From positions 1 through 46,007 of the forward strand of contig CAZNUA010000028.1 of the NCBI GenBank assembly GCA_964576115.1: a stretch of 46,007 nucleotides of DNA, written 5' to 3'. A program made the position numbers and the translations under genes. This document shows positions 32,825 to 40,971 of this stretch, piece by piece (position 1 is the first letter of the stretch; the number at the start of each line of letters is the position of its first letter). The notes beneath the pieces were generated by a model that saw nothing but the letters and a program-made list of their open reading frames with translations, had not been told where the DNA came from and did not search any database. The stretch comes from CAYSYY01 sp964576115 [NCBI: uncultured Gemmatimonadota bacterium] (lineage in GTDB: Bacteria > Blakebacterota > Blakebacteria > Blakebacterales).

Positions 32825-34657
32825 TCAGGGAATGCCGCTCAGCAGGCCGGTGGCGATGGCCTGTTGCCGGGCATCGGCCTCGGCCAGGGCTTCGAGCACG
32901 TACCCCTGGCGGTTCCCCTGCCCGAGCTCGAAGGAAATCGTCTCTTCGGTCATGCGACGCTGGATGGTCAGGGTCAGCTGCTCTCCGGGGCGGGCGGTGG
33001 TGAGGATGTCAGGCAGAGCAGGAGAGGCCGGACGGCCGTTGGCCTGCACGATCCGGTCGCCTACCCGCAGTCCGGCCCGTGCGGCCGGGGCGTGTTCTTC
33101 CACGGCGGTGACGATCAGGGTCTGTGACCCCTCCGGTTCTGTATCGAATCCCGCCGTAGCGATTTGTACCGCTTCCCGGCGCAGATCCCAGCCGGCTGCC
33201 GTCGCCAGCTCTTCGTAGGGCAGTTCGTCGGTACCGGCCACGAACCGGGTGTAGAAATCGGACAGATCGGTTCCGGCCAGGGCTCCGGCAGCCCTGATGA
33301 TTTCTTCGCTGTCGGCGTACGGCCTGCCCCCCCGCCCGAACCAGGCGGTCATGAAACCCATCAGGTCATCGAGAGAACGGTGGTTGTCGGAGGCGTCGCG
33401 CATGGCCAGATCGAGCAGGAAACAGAGCACGTAACCCTTGGTGCGGGGGTCGAGGCTGCGATCGGGGCGGCGATACTCCGGCCAGGTCCGGTAGCGGACC
33501 TGTTCGGAGGCGCTCCTGGCCGACTGCAGCAAGCGTGCCGGCGTGTTCTGCAGGGCCGTGATCTGCATGCTGACCTTGCCGAGGAAATCCTCACCGGGCA
33601 CGAACCCGGACCGGGTCAGGAGCAGATCGGCGTAATAAGCGGCAGCTCCTTCCAGGAACCAGAGGCTCTCCACCACCAAAGGTTCGCGCAGGGGATCGCG
33701 GATTGTCTGCGGCCTGATCCGCCCTCCCAGCCAGGAGCGCAGAAAAGAGCCGGTGCAGACGCTCAGGAGCGGATTCTGATCCTCCTCCCGGGCGTGCTGA
33801 TCCCAGAAGACGGTCGTCGTCGTGCAGAAGCCCGCACCCGTGCGCACCCGGGCGTCGGCGAAATGAAGGATAAAGAGATAGTCCTCGGTCGGCATGGTCT
33901 CGAACAGAGCCACGGAACGACGCACCAGGCGTTCGAGGCCCAGCAGGAAGGTCCGGTCGTCGAAGGTGGAAGTGGCACCGTCGATCACCACCCTGACATT
34001 CATGTCGTCGATGGCAAAGAAGGCGTCCTGGAAACGCCCCGCCATGATCGGCGAACTCGCCAGCTGGGCGAAGCTGTTGCTCCGGAAGCGGGTCGGATCG
34101 AAGGAGGGTTCGAGAGCCACGGCAGCCTGCCAGCCGTTGGGCAAAAGAAGGTTGATCGAGAGCTGCCGGTCGGCCAGCAGGGGCGCATAGAGCAGAACCG
34201 CAGCCGGGTTGACATAGGCGTGTCGGGCGGTAAGCTGAGCCGACCAGGGTGAGGGATCGTTGGCATAGCAGGTGTATTGCACGGTCACCCCGGCGATCCC
34301 GCGGGTGTCGCATTCCCACTCGCCCAGAGCCCGCTGGTACACCGGCAGGTCGAATCCCTCGGGGCCGGTGGCGGTCAGCACGCTGATATGACGGGCCCTG
34401 CGATCGAGCGAGCGGGGATCGGGTGCGGAGGGCATGACCAGTTGCAGGTCGGGTTGATCGAGACCGGAGATCTCGAGGCTCACCTCGATCACATGAGTCG
34501 CCGCTCCGCGCAGATCGATCGTGTAGGTTACATGAAGGTCTTTCTCGCCGGTGCTCAGCCCGGTTCCCGAGTCGAGAGCGAGTTCCTCCTGGGCTGCTGT
34601 GGGGGAAGAGAACAGAACCAGCACCAGCCCCCATGATATCCATCGTGTTCTATTCAT
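32825..34657 (-). CDS. M61 glycyl-aminopeptidase-like protein with PDZ domain; zinc motif lost
   Basis: 610 residues from the ATG at 34657, which starts a clean signal peptide (ISWGLVLVLFSSPTAAQ); no ribosome site is visible. The architecture matches M61: an N-terminal beta domain, a thermolysin-like helical domain (EDYLFILHFADARVRTGAGF, SLWFLEGAAAYYADLLLTRSG, TKGYVLCFLLDLAMRD) and a C-terminal PDZ (ARAGLRVGDRIVQANG). At the position of HExxHxW, before the conserved RIRP, it reads GSFLRSW (303-309). Both zinc histidines and the catalytic Glu are thus replaced, whereas the third ligand equivalent E336 (LWFLEG) remains. It is probably a non-catalytic, PDZ-bearing periplasmic protein. It precedes mtaD-mtnA on the same strand. 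Confidence 0.82.
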   Translation of the reverse strand: MNRTRWISWGLVLVLFSSPTAAQEELALDSGTGLSTGEKDLHVTYTIDLRGAATHVIEVSLEISGLDQPDLQLVMPSAPDPRSLDRRARHISVLTATGPEGFDLPVYQRALGEWECDTRGIAGVTVQYTCYANDPSPWSAQLTARHAYVNPAAVLLYAPLLADRQLSINLLLPNGWQAAVALEPSFDPTRFRSNSFAQLASSPIMAGRFQDAFFAIDDMNVRVVIDGATSTFDDRTFLLGLERLVRRSVALFETMPTEDYLFILHFADARVRTGAGFCTTTTVFWDQHAREEDQNPLLSVCTGSFLRSWLGGRIRPQTIRDPLREPLVVESLWFLEGAAAYYADLLLTRSGFVPGEDFLGKVSMQITALQNTPARLLQSARSASEQVRYRTWPEYRRPDRSLDPRTKGYVLCFLLDLAMRDASDNHRSLDDLMGFMTAWFGRGGRPYADSEEIIRAAGALAGTDLSDFYTRFVAGTDELPYEELATAAGWDLRREAVQIATAGFDTEPEGSQTLIVTAVEEHAPAARAGLRVGDRIVQANGRPASPALPDILTTARPGEQLTLTIQRRMTEETISFELGQGNRQGYVLEALAEADARQQAIATGLLSGIP

Positions 34658-34942
34658 AGTTTGTGATTGTAAAGTCGCTATCACCCGGGTGACAAGAGCA
34701 ACCCCGGACGTTATTGGGAAGACTCTCATCCCCAGGCTGTTGAGTATGCCCGGCACATTAATGTAAGACGCCGACCCGCGCGTGGCAGGTCGGCGTCTGA
34801 AGGAGCGAAGACCGGTCCCGAAGTTGAGGGAGTGAAGGAGAGATCGCGAGCGGTGAGAGTTACTTCGCTCACCGGGCCCAGCCTCCACATCCTCGACGCA
34901 GCTTGAAGAAAAGCTGTTTACACCCACCGGGTATTATCAGAA
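34658..34942. other. Intergenic region between WYL genes and M61-like gene
   Basis: 285 bases without a credible gene. It must hold the 3' end of the WYL transcript and the promoter of the M61-like gene. Apart from the inverted repeat at 34766-34798, I see nothing recognisable. Confidence 0.6.
34766..34798 (-). terminator. Perfect 11-bp inverted repeat, probable terminator of the WYL operon
   Basis: AGACGCCGACC and GGTCGGCGTCT flank an 11-base loop. On the minus strand the stem is followed by TACATTAAT, so the U-tract is weak. Position, 145 bases after the second WYL stop and before the next same-strand gene, fits a terminator. An operator is the alternative. Confidence 0.55.
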
Positions 34943-35914
34943 TTATTTTTCCTCGCGGTAGATCTCGGCCATGTCCCGCAATCGGTCGACCAGGCCGTGG
35001 CGTAGCACGGAGGGGCTGACGAGCTCGGCGGACTCGCCGTAGGAGAGCAACCGCTGCAGCAGCCAGCGGGGACTCGAGGTGCGGTAGCTCAGGGTCACGG
35101 TGCCGTCCCGGGCCGGTTTGCCCCGCCCCTCCTCCTCCATGACGAGCTGGGCCGCCGGGGGAGAGTAGCGAACCACGATCTCTTCTTCATCTTCGGTCTC
35201 GACGTAGACGCCCTGCTGGAAGTGGTCCTCGAGGCGGAAATCGGCCGGGATGGAGAAGTGCTCGCCCAGCAGTTGGGCGCTGCGCACGTTGTCGGCCCGG
35301 AAGGTTCGATACCCTCCTGCCTTCTCGCAGTACCCGACGATATACCAGCGGCCGTCGCTGAAGACCATCTTGCACGGCCAGACGATTCGTTCGGAAACCG
35401 TACCCCGGTGTTCGGTGAAGTAGCGGATCTCCACTTTGCGGCTCTCGTGCACCCCCCGCTCCAGAATCGAGAAAATCTCTCCCGAGAGTGCCGGAGGCGG
35501 TTCCACTCCGATCTGCCCTTTCAGAGCGCTGGCCCGGGTGTGAAGATCCTCATCCCGGTCGGTGATGAGTTTGTAGGCATGGGCAAGGGCGCGGGCCTCC
35601 CGGACGTCGGTATGCTCGATCATCATCGAAATGGCGGTGCGCAGAGCCAGCAGTTCGGAAGGGGTGAAGGAGAGCGGCCGCTTGAAATGTTCCCCGGCCC
35701 AGAGATGCACTTTTCCGTCCTCGATATAGGCATCCATCACCTCGGCCGAACCGAAGGGACCGTAACTGCAGTGCGAGAGGGCCTGCAGGTCGCGGACCAG
35801 CTCAGAGGGTTTGACCTGGAACTCCTCTGCCAGTTCCTCGAGGGGAACCTCCTGGTTCTGCAGCAGGAAAGGAATCATCCCGAGGATACGATTCAGCCGA
35901 TCGGCGCTGGCCAT
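34943..35914 (-). CDS. WYL-domain transcriptional regulator (PafC-like)
   Basis: 323 residues: N-terminal helix-turn-helix (about 1-55, VPLEELAEEFQVKPSELVRDLQ), a linker with FTPSELLALRTAI, the WYL domain (about 140-225; VEIRYFTEHRGTVSERIVWP, FSDGRWYIVGYCEKAGGYRTF) and a WCX C-terminal domain. WYL domains are ligand sensors that bind nucleic acids or small molecules and control DNA-damage or phage-defence genes. The start ATG at 35914 overlaps the upstream WYL stop in TGATG and has GGGGAGGG six bases away. The two-gene WYL tandem is the arrangement of actinobacterial pafB-pafC, which activate DNA-repair genes after damage; orthology is inferred only from architecture. Confidence 0.88.
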   Translation of the reverse strand: MASADRLNRILGMIPFLLQNQEVPLEELAEEFQVKPSELVRDLQALSHCSYGPFGSAEVMDAYIEDGKVHLWAGEHFKRPLSFTPSELLALRTAISMMIEHTDVREARALAHAYKLITDRDEDLHTRASALKGQIGVEPPPALSGEIFSILERGVHESRKVEIRYFTEHRGTVSERIVWPCKMVFSDGRWYIVGYCEKAGGYRTFRADNVRSAQLLGEHFSIPADFRLEDHFQQGVYVETEDEEEIVVRYSPPAAQLVMEEEGRGKPARDGTVTLSYRTSSPRWLLQRLLSYGESAELVSPSVLRHGLVDRLRDMAEIYREEK

Positions 35915-36948
35915 CACGCACCCTCCCCGGGGCCGGCATGAATCGCCGCCACCCGTTCGATCAGCCGCCGCATCTCCCGGCGCAGCCGCCGGGGCGTGAC
36001 GATCTCCACCTCGCCCTGCTGGGCGAGAACCCAGCGCAGGAAAGCGGCGTCGTCGCGTACGTGCAGGATGACGCTACGTTCCCTGACCGGACCGAACTCG
36101 ACGTCATCGCGCTCTTCCCAGCGGGCCCGGGCCTGGTTGTACTGGGCGGTCGACATCTTGACCGTGACCCGGGATGGCCGGGCATTGGAATAATCCCATG
36201 GTTCCCGGCCCATATAGTCACGGATCGAGAAATCATCGGGGATCTCGTAATCGGCCGTGCCCGGGGCGCTCCGATTCATCGCCAGCGACCGGATCCGTTC
36301 GAGCCGGAACTGACGCAGCTCGCCCCGCAGGCAGCACCACGCCACCAGATACCAGCGTCCCCGCCGCTGTACCAGGGCGTAGGGATGAACGTCCCGCTCG
36401 GTCACGGCGTCGCGGTGCAGGCTGTAGTAGGTCAGATGCAGGCGCTTACGGTGCAGCAGAGCCTCGGTGACCGTCTCGAGCACCGACCGGGAGGTCGAGC
36501 CCGAGAAGAAGAAGGCCACTCGCCCTTCGGCATCCTCTCCCGGGGGGCAGTCGAAGACGAGCTTGCGCAGCGCGCTGCGAGCCTCGCGCGCCATGCTGAA
36601 ATCCTTCATCTCGGCCAGACGGCGGACCGCCACGACCAGAGCCCTGATCTCCTCTTCGGTGAAAGCGAAACGGGGCAGATAGAAGCGGGAACGGTCGAGC
36701 CGGTAGCCCATGAGGACTTCGGAGTCGATCGCGACGGTATCGATGGGAATACCCTGCCGGCGCAGTTCCTCCTTGTCGCGCTCGAACTTGCGCAGGATCG
36801 ATTTTTCGTCCACCTCGCCGACCGGCTGGTAACCGGGCACCTTGAGCCTGATCTCTTCCCAGGTGACGGGGAAACGGTGATTGAGAAGATAGGCGATGAG
36901 ATTGAGCTGCCTGAGGTCTTTATTGGTCTTCTCGTTCATCTCGTTCAT
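35914..36948 (-). CDS. WYL-domain transcriptional regulator (PafB-like)
   Basis: 344 residues. The N-terminal winged helix (LRQLNLIAYLLNHRFPVTWEEI) differs from a standard HTH_11 by a longer wing (SILRKFERDKEELRRQGIPI). The linker motif RFAFTEEEIRALVVAV is typical of PafB. WYL domain at about 165-245 (LHLTYYSLHRDAVTERDVHP, RRGRWYLVAWCCLRGELRQFRL), then a WCX domain (RPSRVTVKMSTAQYN, VILHVRDDAAFLRWVLAQQG). It is followed by the second WYL gene with a one-base stop/start overlap, so the pair likely works as a heterodimer as PafBC does. It lies 6 bases after the DUF2007 gene, making a three-gene operon. Confidence 0.88.
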   Translation of the reverse strand: MNEMNEKTNKDLRQLNLIAYLLNHRFPVTWEEIRLKVPGYQPVGEVDEKSILRKFERDKEELRRQGIPIDTVAIDSEVLMGYRLDRSRFYLPRFAFTEEEIRALVVAVRRLAEMKDFSMAREARSALRKLVFDCPPGEDAEGRVAFFFSGSTSRSVLETVTEALLHRKRLHLTYYSLHRDAVTERDVHPYALVQRRGRWYLVAWCCLRGELRQFRLERIRSLAMNRSAPGTADYEIPDDFSIRDYMGREPWDYSNARPSRVTVKMSTAQYNQARARWEERDDVEFGPVRERSVILHVRDDAAFLRWVLAQQGEVEIVTPRRLRREMRRLIERVAAIHAGPGEGA

Positions 36949-36954
36949 CGGCAG

Positions 36955-37221
36955 CTACCGTTGATTCTCCTCGTCGTTCTCGTCCGCTCCGCTCAGAAAG
37001 CGCCAGACCTCGGGGAGCAGTGACAGGGCCCGATCGCGTTCGACCGTCGGGACGAAGACGGTATTGCCCCCCACCTGGGCCGAGGGGGGCAGATCGAGTG
37101 CCTCGCCGGGAATCAGGACGGTCAGTCCGTGCTCGGTCAGAACCTTTCTGATCAGTTCCGCTTCGAAGGTTGACCGGGCGTCCCAGATACGAACGAAGGC
37201 CTCTTCTCCTGATGCGTCCAC
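36955..37221 (-). CDS. DUF2007-like small protein
   Basis: 88 residues beginning with a GTG preceded by GGAGGAG four bases away. The sequence (FVRIWDARSTFEAELIRKVLTEHGLTVLIPGEAL, here named by its parts: ARSTFEAELIRKVL and NTVFVPTVERDRAL) matches DUF2007, a 'putative signal-transducing' ferredoxin-like fold of about 70-80 residues found as a stand-alone protein or domain. No catalytic residues are known. It is the first gene of a run with the two WYL regulators, only 6 bases upstream of the PafB-like gene, so it may modulate them. Function unknown. Confidence 0.75.
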   Translation of the reverse strand: MDASGEEAFVRIWDARSTFEAELIRKVLTEHGLTVLIPGEALDLPPSAQVGGNTVFVPTVERDRALSLLPEVWRFLSGADENDEENQR

Positions 37222-37297
37222 CGCTCTCCTCCCCCACCGCCGGACGGCGGATCATGTGCAGACTAGGCCAGCACCCACCGCCTCTCAAGAGCGAAAT

Positions 37298-37326
37298 GCG
37301 GGCGCGAGAAAGCACTTCACGCCCGC
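37298..37326. promoter_or_regulatory. Inverted repeat between divergent DUF2007 and rubredoxin genes
   Basis: GCGGGCG and CGCCCGC flank 15 bases, 25 bases before the rubredoxin start and 77 bases before the DUF2007 start on the other strand. The position in a 129-base divergent promoter region would suit an operator or a leader hairpin. In GC-rich DNA such 7-base arms occur by chance, so this is weak. Confidence 0.3.
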
Positions 37327-37350
37327 CGGGAGTTCGGATACTCTAGCGTC

Positions 37351-37527
37351 ATGATCGAGTGTATGGAATGCGGTTACTGCTACCTGCCGACCGAGGGAGC
37401 CCCTCTGCAGGGTATTTCACCGGGCACGGCGGTTGAGGACCTGCCGGTGGATTTCACCTGTCCGTCCTGTGGCGCCGGCCCGGATGCGTTCTCTGGGCCC
37501 GTTGCCCGCCGGCCGGAGTCAGCCTGA
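37351..37527 (+). CDS. Rubredoxin
   Basis: 58-residue one-iron electron carrier. Iron ligands are C4 and C7 (CMECG) and C37 and C40 (CPSCG), with the spacing and the core GISPGTAVEDLPVDFTCP of classical rubredoxins. An extra C10 (CGYCY) replaces the usual isoleucine/lysine after the conserved tyrosine, and Phe replaces the tryptophan before the second pair. The last ten residues are a short Arg/Pro tail. It transfers electrons to oxygen- or peroxide-detoxifying enzymes or other oxidoreductases; the partner is not visible nearby. The gene is followed after 9 bases by a one-pass membrane protein with its own GAGGAG site, so the two are probably an operon. Confidence 0.93.
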   Translation: MIECMECGYCYLPTEGAPLQGISPGTAVEDLPVDFTCPSCGAGPDAFSGPVARRPESA

Positions 37528-37536
37528 GGAGAAATC

Positions 37537-38238
37537 GTGCCCGAGCAGAAGTGGAGCGACGCCGGCAGCTACGATCTTGATGCCGGTCCGGACAATGGTC
37601 TGGAGATCGTCGAGGAGGGATACGGAAAATACCGCCGTCCCGACGCCGAATCTCCCGAGGACAAGGCCAGGCAGGAGCGGACCGCCCGAAATCGCCTTTG
37701 GATCGTGGTCGGAATCATCGTCGTCGTCATCGCCGGATCACTGTTGCTGAGTTTCGGCGCCGGCGAGGAGAGTGAAGATGAGCGGCTGCAGGAAATCGCC
37801 AGTCTCTCCGCCGCCGTCCCGCTCTTCGATTACGGCGACACCCTGGCGGTGGGCATGATCAAGAGACGCTTCGACCAGAACGGTTCACGGCTGCCCTTCA
37901 CAGACGCCCGGATCGTCAGTTATCTCTTCCTCCACCACCCGGTCGAGATCTGGGTCGGCGTCTGCAACCTGCAGTCCCTGGCTGCCGATGCCTTCGATCT
38001 GCTGATTGAGGAAACCGATCCCGAGCTGAATCCGATGTGGCGGGCGCAATCTCAGTTCGAGCGTCTGGGACGGACGATTGCCAATGTGGCCGGCCGGGGA
38101 CAGCGGAACTACTTCTTCCAGGATTCGAACATGCTCGTCTGGATCACAGCTGATTCGATCGCCGCGGTCCATGCTCTCAACGCCACCCTCAACACCAATA
38201 TCCGCGACTGGCTTGACGCCGGCCAGTCGGGATACTGA
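37537..38238 (+). CDS. Unknown single-pass membrane protein downstream of rubredoxin
   Basis: 233 residues from a GTG at 37537 preceded by GAGGAG. The first ~50 residues are polar and acidic, followed by one transmembrane helix (about 55-72, IVVGIIVVVIAGSLLLSF) and an extracytoplasmic domain of about 160 residues (GMIKRRFDQNGSRLPFTDARI, NYFFQDSNMLVWITAD). I do not recognise the family. No signal peptide, cysteine pair or cofactor motif is seen, apart from one cysteine (VGVCNLQ). The gene overlaps nothing and ends 30 bases before a hairpin terminator. The close spacing suggests a link with rubredoxin, but a joint function is only inferred. Confidence 0.75.
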   Translation: MPEQKWSDAGSYDLDAGPDNGLEIVEEGYGKYRRPDAESPEDKARQERTARNRLWIVVGIIVVVIAGSLLLSFGAGEESEDERLQEIASLSAAVPLFDYGDTLAVGMIKRRFDQNGSRLPFTDARIVSYLFLHHPVEIWVGVCNLQSLAADAFDLLIEETDPELNPMWRAQSQFERLGRTIANVAGRGQRNYFFQDSNMLVWITADSIAAVHALNATLNTNIRDWLDAGQSGY

Positions 38239-38268
38239 ACGCCCTCCAGCAGCGGGCCCGAAAACGGC

Positions 38269-38303
38269 AAGAGCCGCAGTCAGCGTACGTGACTACGGCT
38301 CTT
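38269..38303. terminator. Bidirectional hairpin terminator between membrane-protein gene and tRNA-Ala
   Basis: AAGAGCCGCAGTCA and TGACTACGGCTCTT form a 14-bp stem with one mismatch and a 7-base loop. It lies between the convergent ends of the plus-strand membrane-protein gene and the minus-strand tRNA. On the minus strand the stem is followed by GCCGTTTTC, a partial U-tract. Confidence 0.75.
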
Positions 38304-38312
38304 ACGGTGAGA

Positions 38313-38388
38313 TGGTGGAGATAACGGGGCTCGAACCCGTAACCTCCGGCATGCGAAGCCGGCGCTCTCCCAGTTGAGCTATATCCCC
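38313..38388 (-). tRNA. tRNA-Ala (anticodon CGC)
   Basis: 76 bases including an encoded CCA end (38313-38315). All arms fold: acceptor GGGGATA/TATCTCC, D stem GCTC/GAGC, anticodon stem CCGGC/GCCGG with loop TTCGCAT, and T stem ACGGG/CCCGT with TTCGAGC. The anticodon CGC reads GCG codons. The acceptor contains the G3-U70 wobble pair that identifies tRNA-Ala. Transcribed toward the hairpin at 38269-38303. Confidence 0.97.
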
Positions 38389-38520
38389 ACGCTTCGAGAA
38401 CGGGTCATTCGAATATGCCCGCCCCCATCGGGTGTGTCAATGATCTCACTCCGTGCCCCTCGCGCCCGACTCCGCTCTCCCGGCGCGTGCCCACCCTGCA
38501 CAGCTTCGGGGCCCCGGGTA

Positions 38521-38568
38521 AGATAGGGCACGGGCAAGATGGGGCACGCGAAAGATGGGGAACGGGCA
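38521..38568. repeat. Three 16-bp tandem repeats downstream of lepB
   Basis: Units 38521-38536, 38537-38552 and 38553-38568 each begin agat(a/g)ggg. The array ends three bases before the lepB stop codon (38572-38574), so it lies in the 3' region of that gene. A fourth partial unit (agat) reaches into the stop. Confidence 0.85.
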
Positions 38569-38571
38569 AGA

Positions 38572-39213
38572 TCAACGCAGAATCTTGAAGAAGCGGTTCC
38601 AGCGCAGGCGCCGCCAGAACGGCTTGTACTTCACGTGTTCCCACGAATAGAGCACGATCATGGCCTTGCCGAGGATGAGGTCGTCATCCAGAAAGCCCCA
38701 CGACCGGCTGTCGATCGAATCCTCCCGGTTGTCGCCCATGACCCAGAGCCGCCCTTCGGGCACCGTCACCGGCCCCATGTTGTCCCGTCGCGACATCTCG
38801 CCCGGCAGGATCCGCGGATCGGCATGCTGCCCCGTTTCGGGCAGCGGCATCACCTCGCCGTCGACGTAGACGACTTTATCCCTGATCTCAACCGTCTGGC
38901 CCGGCACCGCGATCACCCGCTTGACCAGCCGTCCCGACTCGACCGGGTGCCGGAAGATGATCACGTCCCCGGGGCGCGGCCGGCGCAGGGCGGGCAGCCG
39001 GACGTCGATCACGGGCAGCAGGATGCCGTAGAGGAACTTGTTCCCCAGCAGAGTGTCCCCGGTCATGATGGTGTTCTCCATCGAACCGGAGGGCACGTGA
39101 TACGCTTCGACGATCGTGATCCGCAGGACCAGCGTAATGACCACGACGATCATGAGGAACTTCGCGGTCTCGCGGGTTTTCGACGGCTTGCTCGCGGGCT
39201 GTTCCTGCGCCAT
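38572..39213 (-). CDS. lepB: Signal peptidase I
   Basis: 213 residues. It removes signal peptides of exported proteins at the outer face of the inner membrane. One N-terminal transmembrane helix (about 17-34, AKFLMIVVVITLVLRITI), then the catalytic dyad: S44 in VPSGSMENT and K98 in LVKRVIAVPGQ. Box E reads VMGDNREDSIDSRSWG. The start ATG (39213) is preceded by GGAG at the right spacing; the frame stays open far upstream on this strand, but that part is only antisense to dsbD. The gene is divergent from dsbD over 159 bases. Given the many exported proteins in this window it is an essential housekeeping enzyme. Confidence 0.97.
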   Translation of the reverse strand: MAQEQPASKPSKTRETAKFLMIVVVITLVLRITIVEAYHVPSGSMENTIMTGDTLLGNKFLYGILLPVIDVRLPALRRPRPGDVIIFRHPVESGRLVKRVIAVPGQTVEIRDKVVYVDGEVMPLPETGQHADPRILPGEMSRRDNMGPVTVPEGRLWVMGDNREDSIDSRSWGFLDDDLILGKAMIVLYSWEHVKYKPFWRRLRWNRFFKILR

Positions 39214-39372
39214 GCTGTTCTCCGTGGTGCTCGCACCGAACCTGACCGTTCCGGTCATTTGACGGCCGGGCATCGTCACAATATGTTGCACGGAACCCGA
39301 GAAGTCTAACCGCTGCTCGTGCGGCGGGTGCCGATGCCGGCTCAACCCCAGACGGGAGATGGCCCCCCGACC

Positions 39373-40854
39373 ATGAGACGACCGAGCCCCTCCACTCTGC
39401 TCGCCGCCGGTGCGATCCTGGCCGTGCTGCTGATCGCCACCGCCCCCCCCGCCACAAACGCCGCCGGCTCCGGAGTCCCGGAGACCGGATCCCGCACCGA
39501 AGCCGTCACGGCGGTGCAGACAGCCGGGGGGCAGAGCCAGTTGTCCGATTTCTCGGCCGCCACCGAACGGGGTGTGTTCTGGATGTATCTGGCCGCCTTC
39601 TTCGGCGGTATCCTGGCCAGCCTGACTCCCTGCGTGCTGCCGATCATCCCGCTCACGATCACCGTGATCGGGGCCCGGGCGGCGAAAAGCCGCGCCCGGG
39701 GGTTTTCGTTGAGCCTGGTCTACGTGCTCGGTATCGCCATGACCTATTCCGTCCTGGGAATCGTGGCAGCCACGACCGGCGCCCTGTTCGGCTCCCTGTT
39801 TCAGAGCACCCTGTTCCTGATCTTCGCCATCGCGCTTTTCACCCTGTTGGCTTTCGGACTCTTCGGGGCGTACGAACTGCAGCTTCCGGCCGGCCTCCGC
39901 AACAAGCTGATGGCCAGACAGGGCCAGGGGTTTTTCGGCGTCTTCATCATGGGGCTGATCGCCGGCCTGGTCGCAAGTCCCTGTGTGGGACCCATCATCG
40001 TCGGTATCCTGGCCTTCATCGCCGCCACGCAGAACGTGGTCTTCGGTTTCACCCTGCTCTTCACCTTCTCGGTCGGGATGGGTGTTCTCTTCGTTGTCGT
40101 CGGTACCTTTTCGAGTGAAATCCAGCGACTGCCCTCGGGTACCTGGATGGTGGCGATCGAGTACCTCATGGGCACGGCCATGCTGGCGGTCGCCTTCTAC
40201 TACCTCTCGATCCTGCTCGGCACATTCCCCTTCGTCCTCACCCTGGGCGCCGCCCTGGTGATTGCGGGAGTATTCGTCGGGGCTTTCCTGCGTCCCGATC
40301 CCGACACCCCCGGTCCCTGGCAGAAACTGCGTCAGGCCTTCGGCGTGCTTCTGGTGGCGCTCGGCCTCTACTTCTTCGTCGGGGGTTTGTTGACCTTCGG
40401 ACTCATCCTTCCGCCGCTCTCGGCGCCTGGATCGGCAGGCGGCGGGGCCGCAAGTGCGGCTGTACTCGAGGGACCGGCCTCGGCCGAAGCCGGCGTGACG
40501 TGGAGCGACGACCTCGAAGCGGCCCTGGTCCTGGCCGGGATCGAAGGAAAACCGGTCATGATCGACTTCACCGCCGACTGGTGCGCGGCGTGCAAGGAAC
40601 TCGATCACCGTACGTTTTCGGACCCGGCCGTGGTCGAGGCCTTCAGCGATTTCATCCTGGTACGGATCGATATGACAGACAATACGGATCCCCGCAACCA
40701 GGAGTACACAGCCCGCTACGAGATCTTCGGTCTGCCCAGTGTCACCTTCCTGACCCCGCAGGGAGAGATGCTGCAAGAGCACACCGTGACCGGCTTCGTG
40801 CGGGCCCCGGAATTCCTTGATATTCTCGGTCGAGTCCGGGAAGCTGCGAAATAG
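39373..40854 (+). CDS. dsbD: DsbD-like thiol:disulfide interchange protein (CcdA + thioredoxin domain)
   Basis: 493 residues from the ATG at 39373, which starts a signal peptide (LLAAGAILAVLLIATAPPATNAA). Earlier in-frame starts exist back to 39319, and no site is decisive. It carries electrons from cytoplasmic thioredoxin across the membrane. The central domain has about eight helices with the redox cysteines C87 (LTPCVLPIIPLT) and C204 (ASPCVGPII). The C-terminal periplasmic thioredoxin-like domain has CAAC (C404, C407; FTADWCAACKELD) and a cis-proline loop (GLPSVTFL). The N-terminal DsbD-alpha domain of E. coli is absent, so it may deliver electrons directly to partners such as peroxiredoxins or cytochrome c maturation. 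It stands upstream of the ECF sigma gene by 117 bases. Confidence 0.93.
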   Translation: MRRPSPSTLLAAGAILAVLLIATAPPATNAAGSGVPETGSRTEAVTAVQTAGGQSQLSDFSAATERGVFWMYLAAFFGGILASLTPCVLPIIPLTITVIGARAAKSRARGFSLSLVYVLGIAMTYSVLGIVAATTGALFGSLFQSTLFLIFAIALFTLLAFGLFGAYELQLPAGLRNKLMARQGQGFFGVFIMGLIAGLVASPCVGPIIVGILAFIAATQNVVFGFTLLFTFSVGMGVLFVVVGTFSSEIQRLPSGTWMVAIEYLMGTAMLAVAFYYLSILLGTFPFVLTLGAALVIAGVFVGAFLRPDPDTPGPWQKLRQAFGVLLVALGLYFFVGGLLTFGLILPPLSAPGSAGGGAASAAVLEGPASAEAGVTWSDDLEAALVLAGIEGKPVMIDFTADWCAACKELDHRTFSDPAVVEAFSDFILVRIDMTDNTDPRNQEYTARYEIFGLPSVTFLTPQGEMLQEHTVTGFVRAPEFLDILGRVREAAK

Positions 40855-40971
40855 TGCCCACTGTACAAAACGGACCGGCATCGTCGATGCGGCAAAGAAC
40901 CCCTTCGAGGTGTGAACAGGCCTCGAGCCACATCCGTTGATCTCTGTGGAGAGTGATAGGACGCGCGGCAG

